Positions 1 to 8,067 of a stretch of DNA of 64,000 nucleotides are shown piece by piece; the first letter of the stretch is position 1; each line of letters opens with the position of its first letter. The notes under the pieces were generated by a model. It made no database searches and was not told the DNA's origin. It saw only the letters and a list, made by a program, of their open reading frames with translations. Source of the DNA: Segniliparus rotundus DSM 44985 (GTDB lineage Bacteria; Actinomycetota; Actinomycetes; Mycobacteriales; Mycobacteriaceae); contig NC_014168.1 of assembly GCF_000092825.1 (NCBI RefSeq), forward strand, positions 2,285,946 through 2,349,945. Reading direction: 5' to 3'. A program made the translations under genes and the position numbers.

Positions 1-1329
1 CAGCAGCAGCAAATCAGGGCGGGCGACCCTCGTCGTCAACGAGGAGGCCTGCACCACCGTCTCCACCAAATGGCGGTCAACGGTCCAAACATGGATCGGG
101 TCCCTCGGCGGAAGATCGCGCACCACGGCCCATTCGGGGAACATCCGCTCCCAGAGCCCGGTGCGGTCCAACGCTTCGACGATGCGCACCGTCCGGCTGC
201 CCGCGCCGAGGACGGCGAGCAAATTTTGGCGCATGTCCTCGGTCCATCCCTGCCGCAGATCTGCGGCGGCGAGCCTGCCGAGCGTCGCCTGGCTGATCGG
301 CAGGCCCGACACAGCGGCAGCGGCGGCCACACGGAGCACCAGCCCAGGAGTCGGCCGGGCGTCCTTGGCGAGGACCACTTCGCCGCCGTGCGCGACCACT
401 CCTTCGCCCAGCGGGCGCCGTTGGCGCAATTCGGGCCCGCCGCCCCGCACCGCGTTGTGCGCCACCCGCAAACCGACCTCGACGCAGTACTCCACCGTGC
501 GGCCGATCCCGCTGAGCCTTCTCGCCAAATCGAAGCGGTCGCCCGCCCCGAGCGTCGCGGCCACCTCGTCGGCGTCTTGGGCGAGGAGCTGATCGCGGCC
601 CCGCCCAGTGGCGCGGCGCAGCTGGGTCCGGATGTCGAGCAAGTCGGCGTACGCGCGGGCGAACCCGCCGCCGGGCGAGGAGCCGGTGAGCGCGGGAACC
701 CCATCGGTCAGCTGGGCCAGCGCCAACGCGTCGAGCAGTTGCGCGTCGCGGGCGCCCCCCTTGCCGGACTTGAGGTCGGGTTCCGCGCGGTGGGCCACTG
801 AGCCGAACCGTTTCCACCGCTCGCGGGCGCTGGCGAGCAACTCGGGCAAGCGTCCTCGGGCGCTGCGCCGCCAGCTGCTCAAGACCGGCCCGACCGTGTC
901 GTGGTACAGATCCTCGTCGCCCGCGATCAGCTTTCGCCGCAGAAAGCCGAACACAGCGCGCAGATCCGTCTGCGCGACTGCGAGCATGTCGTCCTGCGTG
1001 CGCACGGCGTGGTCGAGATCGATGTTCGCGTCCCAGACGGGATACCACAATCCTTCGGCCACAGTCCGGACCTCGTCCGGGCTGTGGCCGCGATGCAGCA
1101 GCACCAAGTCCAGGTCCGAATGCGGCAGGAACTCGCCTCGGCCCAAAGCGCCGACCGCGACAAGGGCGAACCCGGAGCCCTGGGCCACGCCGAGGCTGGC
1201 CGCCAGCCCAGCGAGCCAATCCTCAAGCAACGCCTGGAGGTCGTGGCGAAGCCGTTCGGGCGGCAGGTCGGAAGAAGTGAGGGAGCGAATGCTGTCCCGG
1301 AGGCTGGCGGCTGTCACCGGGGCGGGCAT
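1..1329 (-). CDS. glnD: PII uridylyl/adenylyltransferase GlnD, N-terminal 443 residues (runs off left edge)
   Basis: This is the bifunctional enzyme that modifies and demodifies PII in response to glutamine. The reading frame is open from an ATG at 1329 to base 1. The N-terminus carries the nucleotidyltransferase signature GALGRGEFLPHSDLDLV at about residues 60-76, with the metal-binding pair D72/D74. The visible part ends just as the HD domain begins (PIHVWTVDRHLVETV, about residue 425). The C-terminal ACT domains lie outside the window. It is the last gene of amt-glnB-glnD, the order found in mycobacteria. In actinobacteria this enzyme usually adenylylates PII instead of uridylylating it, which is known for relatives and not shown here. 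The start is the first in-frame ATG and agrees with family length. Confidence 0.93.
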   Translation of the reverse strand, partial: MPAPVTAASLRDSIRSLTSSDLPPERLRHDLQALLEDWLAGLAASLGVAQGSGFALVAVGALGRGEFLPHSDLDLVLLHRGHSPDEVRTVAEGLWYPVWDANIDLDHAVRTQDDMLAVAQTDLRAVFGFLRRKLIAGDEDLYHDTVGPVLSSWRRSARGRLPELLASARERWKRFGSVAHRAEPDLKSGKGGARDAQLLDALALAQLTDGVPALTGSSPGGGFARAYADLLDIRTQLRRATGRGRDQLLAQDADEVAATLGAGDRFDLARRLSGIGRTVEYCVEVGLRVAHNAVRGGGPELRQRRPLGEGVVAHGGEVVLAKDARPTPGLVLRVAAAAAVSGLPISQATLGRLAAADLRQGWTEDMRQNLLAVLGAGSRTVRIVEALDRTGLWERMFPEWAVVRDLPPRDPIHVWTVDRHLVETVVQASSLTTRVARPDLLLL

Positions 1330-1381
1330 GGTCTCAGTGCTTGCGGGCGCGCAGGGCGCCCCATCGCGAACAGGGCGCCCG

Positions 1382-1726
<345 letters not shown>

Positions 1727-3055
1727 TCACTCCTTCATTGCGGCTTCGGCGAACGCGCGCCGCTCGACAGAACCGGTTCCTACGGCACTGAAATCATAAG
1801 CCGACTCCGCGTGTTCGCTCTCATCGAGCCCTCGCGCCTCGCCTTCTGGGTCGGCTCGCAGGCCGATGGTGTGCTTGAGGGCGAACGCAATGATCGCGGT
1901 GACCACGGCCGAGTACACGAGCACGGCGCCCGCGCCGACCGCTTGGCGCCAGAGCTGGTCGAAGCCGCCCCCGTAGAAGAGGCCCTTGACCCCGGCGGGG
2001 GCTTCCGGCGCGGCGACGAGCCCGACCAAGAGCGTGCCGACGATGCCGCCGACCATGTGCACGCCGACCACGTCGAGGGCGTCGTCATAGCCGAGCCTGT
2101 ACTTCAGCCCCACCGCGACGGCGCAAATGGCGCCGCCCGCGACGCCGATGACGAGCGCCCCGAGCACATTGACCGAGGAACAGGACGGCGTGATCGCCAC
2201 CAGTCCCGCGACCACGCCGGACGAGGCGCCGAGCGATGTGGCGTGGCCGTCGCGGATCTTCTCCACCAGCAGCCAGGCGAGCATCGCCGCCGCGGTGGCG
2301 ACGCTGGTGGTGATGAAGACCGAGCTGGCGGTCGGGCCAGCGGTGAGCGCGGAGCCCGCGTTAAAGCCGTACCAGCCGAACCACAGCAGGCTGGCGCCGA
2401 GCATCACGAACGGCAGGTTGTGCGGACGCATCGGAGTCTTCGGCCAGCCTCGCCGCTTGCCGAGGACAAGCGCGAGCACGAGACCGGCGACTCCGGAGTT
2501 GATGTGCACCGCGGTGCCGCCCGCGAAGTCGATGGCCTTGATCTGGTTCGCGATCCAGCCGCCGTGCTCGGCGGTCACGTTGTCAAAGGCGAAGACCCAG
2601 TGCGCGACCGGGAAGTAGACCAGCGTGGCCCACAACGCCGAGAACAGCAACCAGGGGCCGAAGCGGAGCCGGTCGGCGACCGCGCCAGAGATGAGCGCCA
2701 CCGTGATGATGCCGAACATGAGCTGGAACGCGACGAAGGAAAGGGCCGCGACCTGGTGCGGGGCCGTGCCCACCAGCGGCGGATTGGCGTCCGCGTCCTT
2801 GCCGATGAGCCCGGCCAGCCCCCAGTATTGCGTGATCTTGCCGAAAAAGTGGCCGGTGTCGTTGCCGAACGTCTCCGAATAGCCGAAAAGCGCCCACAGA
2901 ATGGTGACCACGCCCATGGCGCTCACCGACATCATGAGCATGTTGAGGACGTTTTTCGAGCGGACCATGCCGCCGTAGAAGAAGGCCACTCCCGGCGTCA
3001 TGAGCAGCACCAGCGCCGAGCTCACGAGCAACCAGGCGGTGTCACCAGAGTTCAC
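1727..3055 (-). CDS. amt: Ammonium transporter Amt
   Basis: This is an integral membrane ammonium channel of 442 residues with about 11 hydrophobic segments. The pore histidine pair typical of the family is visible at His184 (GGTAVHINSG) and His333 (VGVHMVGG), with the conserved Asp177 just before. The GTG start at 3055 is chosen because a strong GGAGG lies 8-9 bases upstream. No cleavable signal peptide is obvious; many actinobacterial Amt proteins lack one. It heads the amt-glnB-glnD operon, and a GlnR-like box lies about 110 bases upstream. Together these indicate induction under nitrogen limitation, an inference from relatives. Confidence 0.96.
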   Translation of the reverse strand: MNSGDTAWLLVSSALVLLMTPGVAFFYGGMVRSKNVLNMLMMSVSAMGVVTILWALFGYSETFGNDTGHFFGKITQYWGLAGLIGKDADANPPLVGTAPHQVAALSFVAFQLMFGIITVALISGAVADRLRFGPWLLFSALWATLVYFPVAHWVFAFDNVTAEHGGWIANQIKAIDFAGGTAVHINSGVAGLVLALVLGKRRGWPKTPMRPHNLPFVMLGASLLWFGWYGFNAGSALTAGPTASSVFITTSVATAAAMLAWLLVEKIRDGHATSLGASSGVVAGLVAITPSCSSVNVLGALVIGVAGGAICAVAVGLKYRLGYDDALDVVGVHMVGGIVGTLLVGLVAAPEAPAGVKGLFYGGGFDQLWRQAVGAGAVLVYSAVVTAIIAFALKHTIGLRADPEGEARGLDESEHAESAYDFSAVGTGSVERRAFAEAAMKE

Positions 3056-3161
3056 TGCGCGTTACCTCCATAGAAATCAAGGCTCATATGACAGCGAGCC
3101 CGGCCAGAGTCGACCTGACGTGCAGCCTGCAAAACGCATGTTGCCGGCACACCATGATCGT

Positions 3162-3178
3162 GTTTCTGAAAAGTTAAC
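3162..3178 (-). promoter_or_regulatory. Putative GlnR box upstream of amt
   Basis: On the minus strand the sequence reads GTTAAC, six bases, then GAAAC. This matches the AC-n6-GAAAC half-site of the GlnR consensus. It sits in the 165-base gap between ftsY and amt, about 110 bases before the amt start. GlnR is the global nitrogen regulator of mycobacteria and streptomycetes and controls amt-glnB-glnD there. Only one clear half-site pair is seen. Confidence 0.55.
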
Positions 3179-3220
3179 TGTGCCCTTCGCGGCCGAAAGC
3201 CCGTCTGCGAGGGTCGCGAA

Positions 3221-4510
3221 TCAGCCGAGCAGAGCATCGACGAAAGCCACCGGCTCGAAGGGCGCGAGGTCGTCCTTGCCCTCGCCGAGGCCGACCAGCT
3301 TGACCGGGACGCCTAGCTCTTGCTGCACGGCGAAGACGATCCCGCCCTTGGCGGTGCCGTCGAGCTTGGTGAGCGCCACTGCGGTCACATCGACGACCTC
3401 GGAGAACACTTTCGCCTGGTGCAAGCCGTTCTGGCCGATGGTGGCGTCGAGGACGAGAACCACCTCGTCCACCGCCGCCTTGCGCTCGACAACACGTTTG
3501 ATCTTGCCGAGCTCGTCCATGAGGCCGGTCTTGGTGTGCAGTCGGCCCGCGGTGTCGATGAGGACCACGTCTGCCCCGGTCTCGACGCCCCGGCGCACGG
3601 CTTCGAAGGCGACCGAGGCGGGGTCTGCGCCCTCGGCGCCGGTGACGACTTCAGCTCCCACGCGGCGGCCCCACGTCTGCAGCTGGTCCACAGCGGCGGC
3701 CCGGAACGTGTCCGCCGCGCCGAGCAGGACTCTTCGGCCGTCCGCGATGAGCACTCGGGCGAGTTTGCCGGTGGTCGTGGTCTTCCCCGTGCCGTTCACG
3801 CCGACCACGAGCACCACCGAAGGCCGCTCGGCGTGCGGCAGCGCGCGGACCGAGCGGTCGAGTTCGGGCTTGAGCTCGCCGATGAGCACTTCTTTGAGCA
3901 CCGCTCGGGCCTGGGCCTCCGAGCGGACCTCGGCGCGAGCGAGCGCGGCGCGGAGCTTGTCGATGACGTGCTCCGTGGTGCTGGCCCCGAGATCAGCGGC
4001 AAGAAGCGTCGTCTCGATGTCCTCCCACGATTCCTCGTCGAGGTCGCCGCCGCCGAGCAGCCCGACCAAAACCCGGCCGACGCTGCTCTGCGAACGCGCG
4101 AGCCGCCCGCGCAGATTGCCCCACCGCTCCCCCGACGGCACAATCTCCTCGGCCTGGCGCTCCTCCGGCTCGGGTTCTGGCTGCTCCACGTCGACGTCGG
4201 GCAGAACCACGTCCCGCACGGTGGGCTTGGGCGAATCGACCGGCGTGGCCGCGTCGTCCCCCACTCCCGGCAGGCCGGTCGCTTCGACCTTGGGCGGCGC
4301 GTGCGCGATCTGCGGCGTCGGGACGGCGGAGCCGCCCTCGGCAAAGCTGAAGCCGCTCTTGGCCTGATAGGTCGAAGCCTCAGGCGTGGCCGCCGACTGC
4401 GACGTGAGGCGGATCCTGCGCCGCCGCGCGAGCAACAAGCCCCCGCACACCGCCGCCAACACCACAAGGGCCGCTACGACGGCGACGACGACCCACATCT
4501 CTGAGCTCAC
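3221..4510 (-). CDS. ftsY: Signal recognition particle receptor FtsY
   Basis: This is the membrane-docked SRP receptor GTPase that delivers ribosome-nascent chains to SecYEG. It has 429 residues: an N-terminal hydrophobic anchor (about 5-28, then RRRR), an acidic proline-rich A region (about 80-125), and the NG GTPase domain. The G1 loop GVNGTGKTTTTG is at 237-248, DTFRAAA at 267, DTAGR at 319-323 and TKLDG at 381-385. The GTG start at 4510 has GAGG 8 bases upstream; an ATG four codons later is an alternative. The start region is the last unit of a fourfold 32-bp tandem repeat, so initiation may be coupled to micro-ORFs. Upstream partners such as smc are not adjacent here. Confidence 0.95.
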   Translation of the reverse strand: MSSEMWVVVAVVAALVVLAAVCGGLLLARRRRIRLTSQSAATPEASTYQAKSGFSFAEGGSAVPTPQIAHAPPKVEATGLPGVGDDAATPVDSPKPTVRDVVLPDVDVEQPEPEPEERQAEEIVPSGERWGNLRGRLARSQSSVGRVLVGLLGGGDLDEESWEDIETTLLAADLGASTTEHVIDKLRAALARAEVRSEAQARAVLKEVLIGELKPELDRSVRALPHAERPSVVLVVGVNGTGKTTTTGKLARVLIADGRRVLLGAADTFRAAAVDQLQTWGRRVGAEVVTGAEGADPASVAFEAVRRGVETGADVVLIDTAGRLHTKTGLMDELGKIKRVVERKAAVDEVVLVLDATIGQNGLHQAKVFSEVVDVTAVALTKLDGTAKGGIVFAVQQELGVPVKLVGLGEGKDDLAPFEPVAFVDALLG

Positions 4511-4606
4511 CGCACTGCCTCAGCATCTCGAGTTTTGCTCACTGCACTGCCTCAGCACCTTGAATTTTGCTCACTGCACTGCCTCAGCACCTTGAATTTT
4601 GCTCAC
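4507..4606 (-). other. Three overlapping 11-codon micro-ORFs leading into ftsY
   Basis: Reading the minus strand, GTG starts at 4606, 4574 and 4542 each open an 11-codon frame (MSKIQGAEAVQ twice, then MSKTRDAEAVR). Each ends in TGA that overlaps the next GTG by four bases (GTGA). The third TGA overlaps the ftsY GTG at 4510. Each start is preceded by GAGG or GAGGG. Whether they are translated cannot be seen from sequence. The arrangement would allow translational coupling into ftsY, or it may be a neutral consequence of the 32-bp duplication. Confidence 0.5.
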
Positions 4607-4634
4607 TGCACTCCCTCAACATCTTGAATTTTCC
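4507..4634 (-). repeat. Four 32-bp tandem repeats covering the ftsY ribosome binding site
   Basis: Units are 4507-4538, 4539-4570, 4571-4602 and 4603-4634. The middle two are identical, the first differs at a few bases, and the fourth is more diverged. On the minus strand each unit contains GCTGAGGCAGTGC followed by GTGA, that is, a Shine-Dalgarno-like GAGG and a GTG start. The innermost copy is the real ftsY start. There are no spacers and no CRISPR character. Confidence 0.95.
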
Positions 4635-4692
4635 AACTTCACGGAATTTTTCCGGCACCGCGCTCGCGGGGGCGGACGGCCGCGACAAGAGC

Positions 4693-5139
4693 TCATCTGC
4701 TCTTGGGCGGCTCTTTCACTTTTTGGCCCGCGCAGCCGACCATGCCTTGCTCCGACGCGGCGTCGATCTGCTGAAGGCCGACAGAAATCCGGCAGCTGAA
4801 CCTCGCGGTCGGGTCGATGTTCGAAGGATCGGACATCACCATGACCATGGCGTAATCGGCTCCGAGGCTCAGCGTCACATCTTTGCGCCACGGCGAGCCG
4901 ACCGTCTCGTTCTGCGCGCTCTCGTGCGTCCGGTTGAGCGTGTCCTCGTTGGTCACCGCCACGTACATCACCTTGAAAGGTTTGCTGCCAGATGATGTGA
5001 CCTCGTAGGTCACCGTCGCCGCGGCGGCCCGGGCCGGGAGCGGGGAGAGCGCCGCGGCGGAGACGGCAGCCGCAGCCGCGACGGCCGCGGCCAGCGCCCG
5101 CGAAGCCGGGCTCGCCCAACAGGAGGCGCGCACGGTCAC
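4693..5139 (-). CDS. MmpS-like secreted protein, second of a tandem pair
   Basis: This is a 148-residue exported protein. A signal peptide (VRASCW..., hydrophobic Ala/Val core, ending PARA) is followed by an MmpS-type beta domain. That domain runs TVTYEV, PFKVMYVA, SPWRKDVTL, FSCRISV and a final GCAG, with the paired cysteines usual in the family. The GTG start at 5139 is chosen because it overlaps the upstream stop by four bases (GTGA) and has AAGG nine bases before it. It is a diverged paralogue of the upstream lipoprotein, which has the same motif order. MmpS proteins normally partner MmpL transporters for lipid or siderophore export, but no mmpL lies nearby, so the partner is unknown. The family assignment is by motif only. 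Confidence 0.7.
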   Translation of the reverse strand: MTVRASCWASPASRALAAAVAAAAAVSAAALSPLPARAAAATVTYEVTSSGSKPFKVMYVAVTNEDTLNRTHESAQNETVGSPWRKDVTLSLGADYAMVMVMSDPSNIDPTARFSCRISVGLQQIDAASEQGMVGCAGQKVKEPPKSR

Positions 5140-5633
5140 GACCCTGCCTTCTCGAGTTTGTCGCGGAGCTTGAGCCCAGCGCATCCGGCGACTGCCGACT
5201 GGTCCTTCTTCGCGTCGATGGTCTTGCCGCCCGAGGTGATCTCGCAGGAGAACTTCGTCGACGAGTCGAAGTTCGAGGGGTCGACCGTGACGATGACAAA
5301 AGCGTAATCGACGCCTTTGCTGAGGAAGACTTCTTTCTTCCAGGTCGAGGTCCCGGTGTCGGTCGACAAAGTTTTGGCGAGTTCGGCAGGGCTGCCCGCG
5401 GAGGTCTGCGCGATGTAGCTGACTTTGAAAGGCTTGGCCACGTTCGAGGTGACTTCGTACGTCACCGTCGCCCCGCCCTCGGAGCCGCCCGGCGCGGCAG
5501 AGCTCGTGGCCGCGCCGCCCGACGCGGCAGAACCCTTGGGCTCGTCCTTGCCGCAGGCGGCCACACCGGCCATCGCGACAGCGGCGGCAGGGATCGCGCA
5601 GAACATTTTTTGTGACACTGTGCCGAGCAACAT
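5136..5633 (-). CDS. MmpS-like lipoprotein, first of a tandem pair
   Basis: This 165-residue protein starts at ATG 5633 with AAAGGA nine bases upstream. The signal peptide ends in a lipobox (GVAAC, Cys about residue 26) followed by a Ser/Ala/Gly-rich linker. The folded part has the MmpS-like order VTYEVTSN, FKVSYIAQ, STWKKEVFL, FSCEIT and VAGCAG, so it is anchored outside the membrane as a lipoprotein. It precedes and overlaps its paralogue at 4693-5139, so the two form an operon. The lipobox is unusual because classical MmpS proteins have a single transmembrane anchor. Function is not known; a cell-envelope accessory role is inferred. Confidence 0.72.
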   Translation of the reverse strand: MLLGTVSQKMFCAIPAAAVAMAGVAACGKDEPKGSAASGGAATSSAAPGGSEGGATVTYEVTSNVAKPFKVSYIAQTSAGSPAELAKTLSTDTGTSTWKKEVFLSKGVDYAFVIVTVDPSNFDSSTKFSCEITSGGKTIDAKKDQSAVAGCAGLKLRDKLEKAGS

Positions 5634-5779
5634 AGGTTCTGTTCCTTTCGAGGAAAACTCTGGAAAACCATATCGATCTCTGGTGCCACTGTACCGCTGC
5701 GAACGGAGCTCATCGCATGCGCTCTCGGATCGGCGAACGGACAGCGCGGCCCGCATTGCTGGTGCTGGCGCGCGCAGCG

Positions 5780-5801
5780 AGCCCCCGCGCGAACGGGGGC
5801 T
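5780..5801 (-). terminator. Secondary hairpin downstream of the acidic-protein gene
   Basis: A 7-bp perfect stem, AGCCCCC (5780-5786) with GGGGGCT (5795-5801) and an 8-base loop. It lies just past the larger hairpin on the minus-strand transcript and may back it up. Confidence 0.45.
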
Positions 5802-5804
5802 GAG

Positions 5805-5853
5805 AGAGCAAGGGAGGGGCCGAGGCGATTCGCCTCGGCCCCTCCCTTGCTCT
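5805..5853 (-). terminator. Large perfect hairpin, likely transcription terminator
   Basis: Arms 5805-5828 and 5830-5853 are perfectly complementary over 24 bp around a single central base. It starts 8 bases after the stop of the acidic secreted protein gene (5862) on the minus strand. There is no U-tract, which is common for actinobacterial terminators. Confidence 0.75.
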
Positions 5854-5861
5854 TGGAGCGC

Positions 5862-6281
5862 TTAGTGCGTGGCGCCAGGGGTGCCCAGGGCGCGCGGCGG
5901 GGTCGTCGAGGTCACGGTCGAAATGACGAGCGTCGTGGTCGGCACGCTGGTGCTGGTGCTGGGGCGGTCTTTGCACTCGCCGTTCTCCTTGGCCTCCTTG
6001 CGCTCGTTCTTCGCGAGGTCGTCGCAGAACGGGGTGTCGTCAGAAGGCTCGTCTTCGTCGGCGCCCGCGTCGTCCGAGGGGGCTTCGTCGGCAGGCTCCT
6101 GCCCCTCGGCGGGAGCGGCGTCGTCCGTGTCGTCGTCGTCAGCCGCGACGGCGGCGGTCGCCTGCGGGGCAAGGGTGGACGGGGCGAAACCGGACACCGC
6201 GAAAGCAGCCGCCGCCGGGAGGCCGAGGGCGGCCAAGGCTGCGATCAAAGCGCGGCGAGAAGGAAGAGAGGAAAAGGCCAT
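5862..6281 (-). CDS. Secreted acidic protein of unknown function
   Basis: This is a 139-residue protein with no family I recognise. ATG 6281 is chosen because GGAG lies about 12 bases upstream and the signal peptide then has a normal length (SLPSRR, hydrophobic Ala/Leu core, AAAAFA). The mature part is strikingly acidic (ADDDDTDDAAPAEGQEP..., roughly residues 45-85). A short segment with two cysteines follows (PFCDDLAKNERKEAKENGECKD), and the C-terminus is rich in Ser/Thr. A longer start upstream at 6296 is possible. It is monocistronic, ending in a strong hairpin. The composition suggests a flexible exported protein; no function is proposed. Confidence 0.65.
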   Translation of the reverse strand: MAFSSLPSRRALIAALAALGLPAAAAFAVSGFAPSTLAPQATAAVAADDDDTDDAAPAEGQEPADEAPSDDAGADEDEPSDDTPFCDDLAKNERKEAKENGECKDRPSTSTSVPTTTLVISTVTSTTPPRALGTPGATH

Positions 6282-6384
6282 ACCAGGCGACTCCATTCGA
6301 TGTCGTAAGATCAATCCCTGCGGGGAGACCCCCTCGCGAGACACACGGATCATAGCCTCCCCCTAGGAGCGCGTCCAACCAAAA

Positions 6385-7017
6385 CTAAGAAATTCTCAGG
6401 CGCTTGGCAGGTTTCACAGTTTTCTCGCAGGAAACTTGAGCACCAGGAGCAAACCGAGGAATTCCCTCCTGCGCGGCCTGCGCGATGGCGGCGACGAAGC
6501 GGCGCGCAAAAACATGCTGCACGATCCTCAACAGCGGGAACAGCGGCAGCCACAACGGGGCGGGCAGCGACACGGAGTGGATCAGGACGCGCACCTCGTC
6601 GGTCTGCGGGTCCCACGAGACGGCGAACAGCTCCTCGCCGCGCTCCGCGTGGCCGGGCAACGCGCCATACGCGAAACCCTTGCGACGCGGCTCGTCCACG
6701 ACATAGACCACGCGGCACGGGAAAGAAAACGGGCCAAGGCGCTGATCGACCACGGCGCCCTCGGCGACAAAAGAAGCCGAAGCGTGGACGCTGAGCCCCG
6801 CGCGCAGTTGCGCCTGCCAGGTCAGGACAGCGACAGCCGCCCGATGGAAGTCCGCCTCACCGGCTCCGACCACCCGCGAAGCCGTCAGCGGCAGGAAAAA
6901 CATCGGCCTTGGCGCCGCGTCCCTCGTCACACCGGAAGCCGGGGAAGAAAACGCCGCCGCGCGCAGCACCATCGCCTGGTCCGGCGGCAGCGGAACATAC
7001 CTGCCTCGCAGCGCCAT
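6385..7017 (-). CDS. DUF1990 family protein
   Basis: This 210-residue protein belongs to the DUF1990 (UPF0548) family. Recognisable segments are RYVPLPPDQAMVLRAAAFSS at the N-terminus, PCRVVYVVDEPRRKGFAYG in the centre and LPGHAERGEELF after it. Members are cytoplasmic and of unknown function. The start at 7017 is supported by a TACGCT hexamer six bases upstream, the leaderless pattern seen at many genes in this window. A longer frame would run into the divergent gene at 7099. Its downstream neighbour on the same strand, the acidic secreted protein, has its own leader. Confidence 0.85.
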   Translation of the reverse strand: MALRGRYVPLPPDQAMVLRAAAFSSPASGVTRDAAPRPMFFLPLTASRVVGAGEADFHRAAVAVLTWQAQLRAGLSVHASASFVAEGAVVDQRLGPFSFPCRVVYVVDEPRRKGFAYGALPGHAERGEELFAVSWDPQTDEVRVLIHSVSLPAPLWLPLFPLLRIVQHVFARRFVAAIAQAAQEGIPRFAPGAQVSCEKTVKPAKRLRIS

Positions 7018-7023
7018 CTGTTC

Positions 7024-7029
7024 AGCGTA
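7024..7029 (-). promoter_or_regulatory. -10 element of leaderless DUF1990 transcript
   Basis: Reads TACGCT on the minus strand, six bases before the ATG at 7017, so transcription probably starts at or next to the A of the start codon. Confidence 0.55.
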
Positions 7030-7086
7030 CGCGCAAGGGCCGCTCGGCTTCGATTCCCCTGACAGCGCAATCTCAGCGACGGCAGT

Positions 7087-7092
7087 TAGAGT
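7087..7092 (+). promoter_or_regulatory. -10 element of leaderless DUF4349 gene transcript
   Basis: TAGAGT, then six bases, then ATG at 7099. No Shine-Dalgarno is present. Confidence 0.6.
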
Positions 7093-7098
7093 GCCCCT

Positions 7099-8067
7099 AT
7101 GACTCGGCCGCACACGCACCACCGGCGGTCACGCCGGAACCTGCCTTCCCTCTTGCTGCTTGTGGGTTTCGCGCTCACGTCCGCCCTCACGGGCTGCGGG
7201 GGCCACGACGGCGACGAGCAGAAGCCGCCGCACAACACCGGCGCGCACGAGAAGCAGGGCAAACCTCAGGCCCCGGAGGCGTTCTCGGAGCCCGGCCCGG
7301 AATACGCGGAGCCCGACACGGCATACGCGGACATGGCCAGGCCGGGCGCCCCTCTGGGGGCTTCGGTCGGCGCGGTTCGCTCCGGGCCGCCGTCCGCGCA
7401 GTCCATGGCGACCGAACAAGTCCTCGCCGTGCAGACCGACGATGTGCAGAAGGCGAAGAGCCAAGCGCTCAAAATCAGCCACGACGCGGGCGGGACCACG
7501 CAGGAGCAAAAAGAGCAGGACGCGACCGACAAGGTTCCCGGCTGGGTCCAGCTCACGCTGAAAATCCCCGTCGACAAGGTCGAGGACGCGGTGGCGAAGC
7601 TGCGAACGCTCGGCGACGTCAAATACTTCACCTCGCACTCCACGAACGTCTCGCAGCAGAGCACTGACGTGAGCGCGGACATCGCCCTCGTCCAGCAGAC
7701 CATCGCCAGACTGCAGCAGATCTACGCCCAAGCCGCGCAAAGCGGCAAAGCGGACGACATGGTCTCGGCGGAAAAAGAGCTGATCGAGCAGAACGACCGG
7801 CTGCAGCAGCTCAAACGCCAACAGCAGGGCCTCGGGGGCAAAGTGGAGACGACCACCGTCGGCGTGGTGCTCCTGGGCAAGAAATCTGCGCCGCCGGAGC
7901 ACGGATGGGTGGGCTCCGGACTGCATTCTGGCTGGTCCGACCTGGTTGCCACCGTCAAATGGCTGGTGACGGCGATATCCTGGCTCGCCGTGTGGCTCGT
8001 CCCGCTCGCCGTGGTCGTCGTGGTCGCGCGTTTCGGCTGGCGGCTGGTCCGGACCAAGCGCGCCTAG
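7099..8067 (+). CDS. DUF4349 domain lipoprotein
   Basis: This is a 322-residue membrane-associated lipoprotein. It has an N-terminal twin-basic stretch (HHRRSRR), a hydrophobic core and the lipobox LTGC (Cys about 33). A low-complexity linker leads to the DUF4349 domain (about 100-265): TDDVQKAKSQALKISHDAGG, then VQLTLKIPVDKVEDAVAKL, then a coiled-coil segment (DIALVQQTIARLQQIYAQA... LQQLKRQQQ). A C-terminal transmembrane helix (about 290-315) ends in basic residues. Such proteins are exported and of unknown function, often proposed to act as envelope sensors. The gene overlaps the convergent rmlC stop by four bases. Confidence 0.85.
   Translation: MTRPHTHHRRSRRNLPSLLLLVGFALTSALTGCGGHDGDEQKPPHNTGAHEKQGKPQAPEAFSEPGPEYAEPDTAYADMARPGAPLGASVGAVRSGPPSAQSMATEQVLAVQTDDVQKAKSQALKISHDAGGTTQEQKEQDATDKVPGWVQLTLKIPVDKVEDAVAKLRTLGDVKYFTSHSTNVSQQSTDVSADIALVQQTIARLQQIYAQAAQSGKADDMVSAEKELIEQNDRLQQLKRQQQGLGGKVETTTVGVVLLGKKSAPPEHGWVGSGLHSGWSDLVATVKWLVTAISWLAVWLVPLAVVVVVARFGWRLVRTKRA

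Noticed and set aside
4507-4634. CRISPR array
   Set aside because: The repeats are contiguous with no spacers, and the last overlaps the ftsY start.
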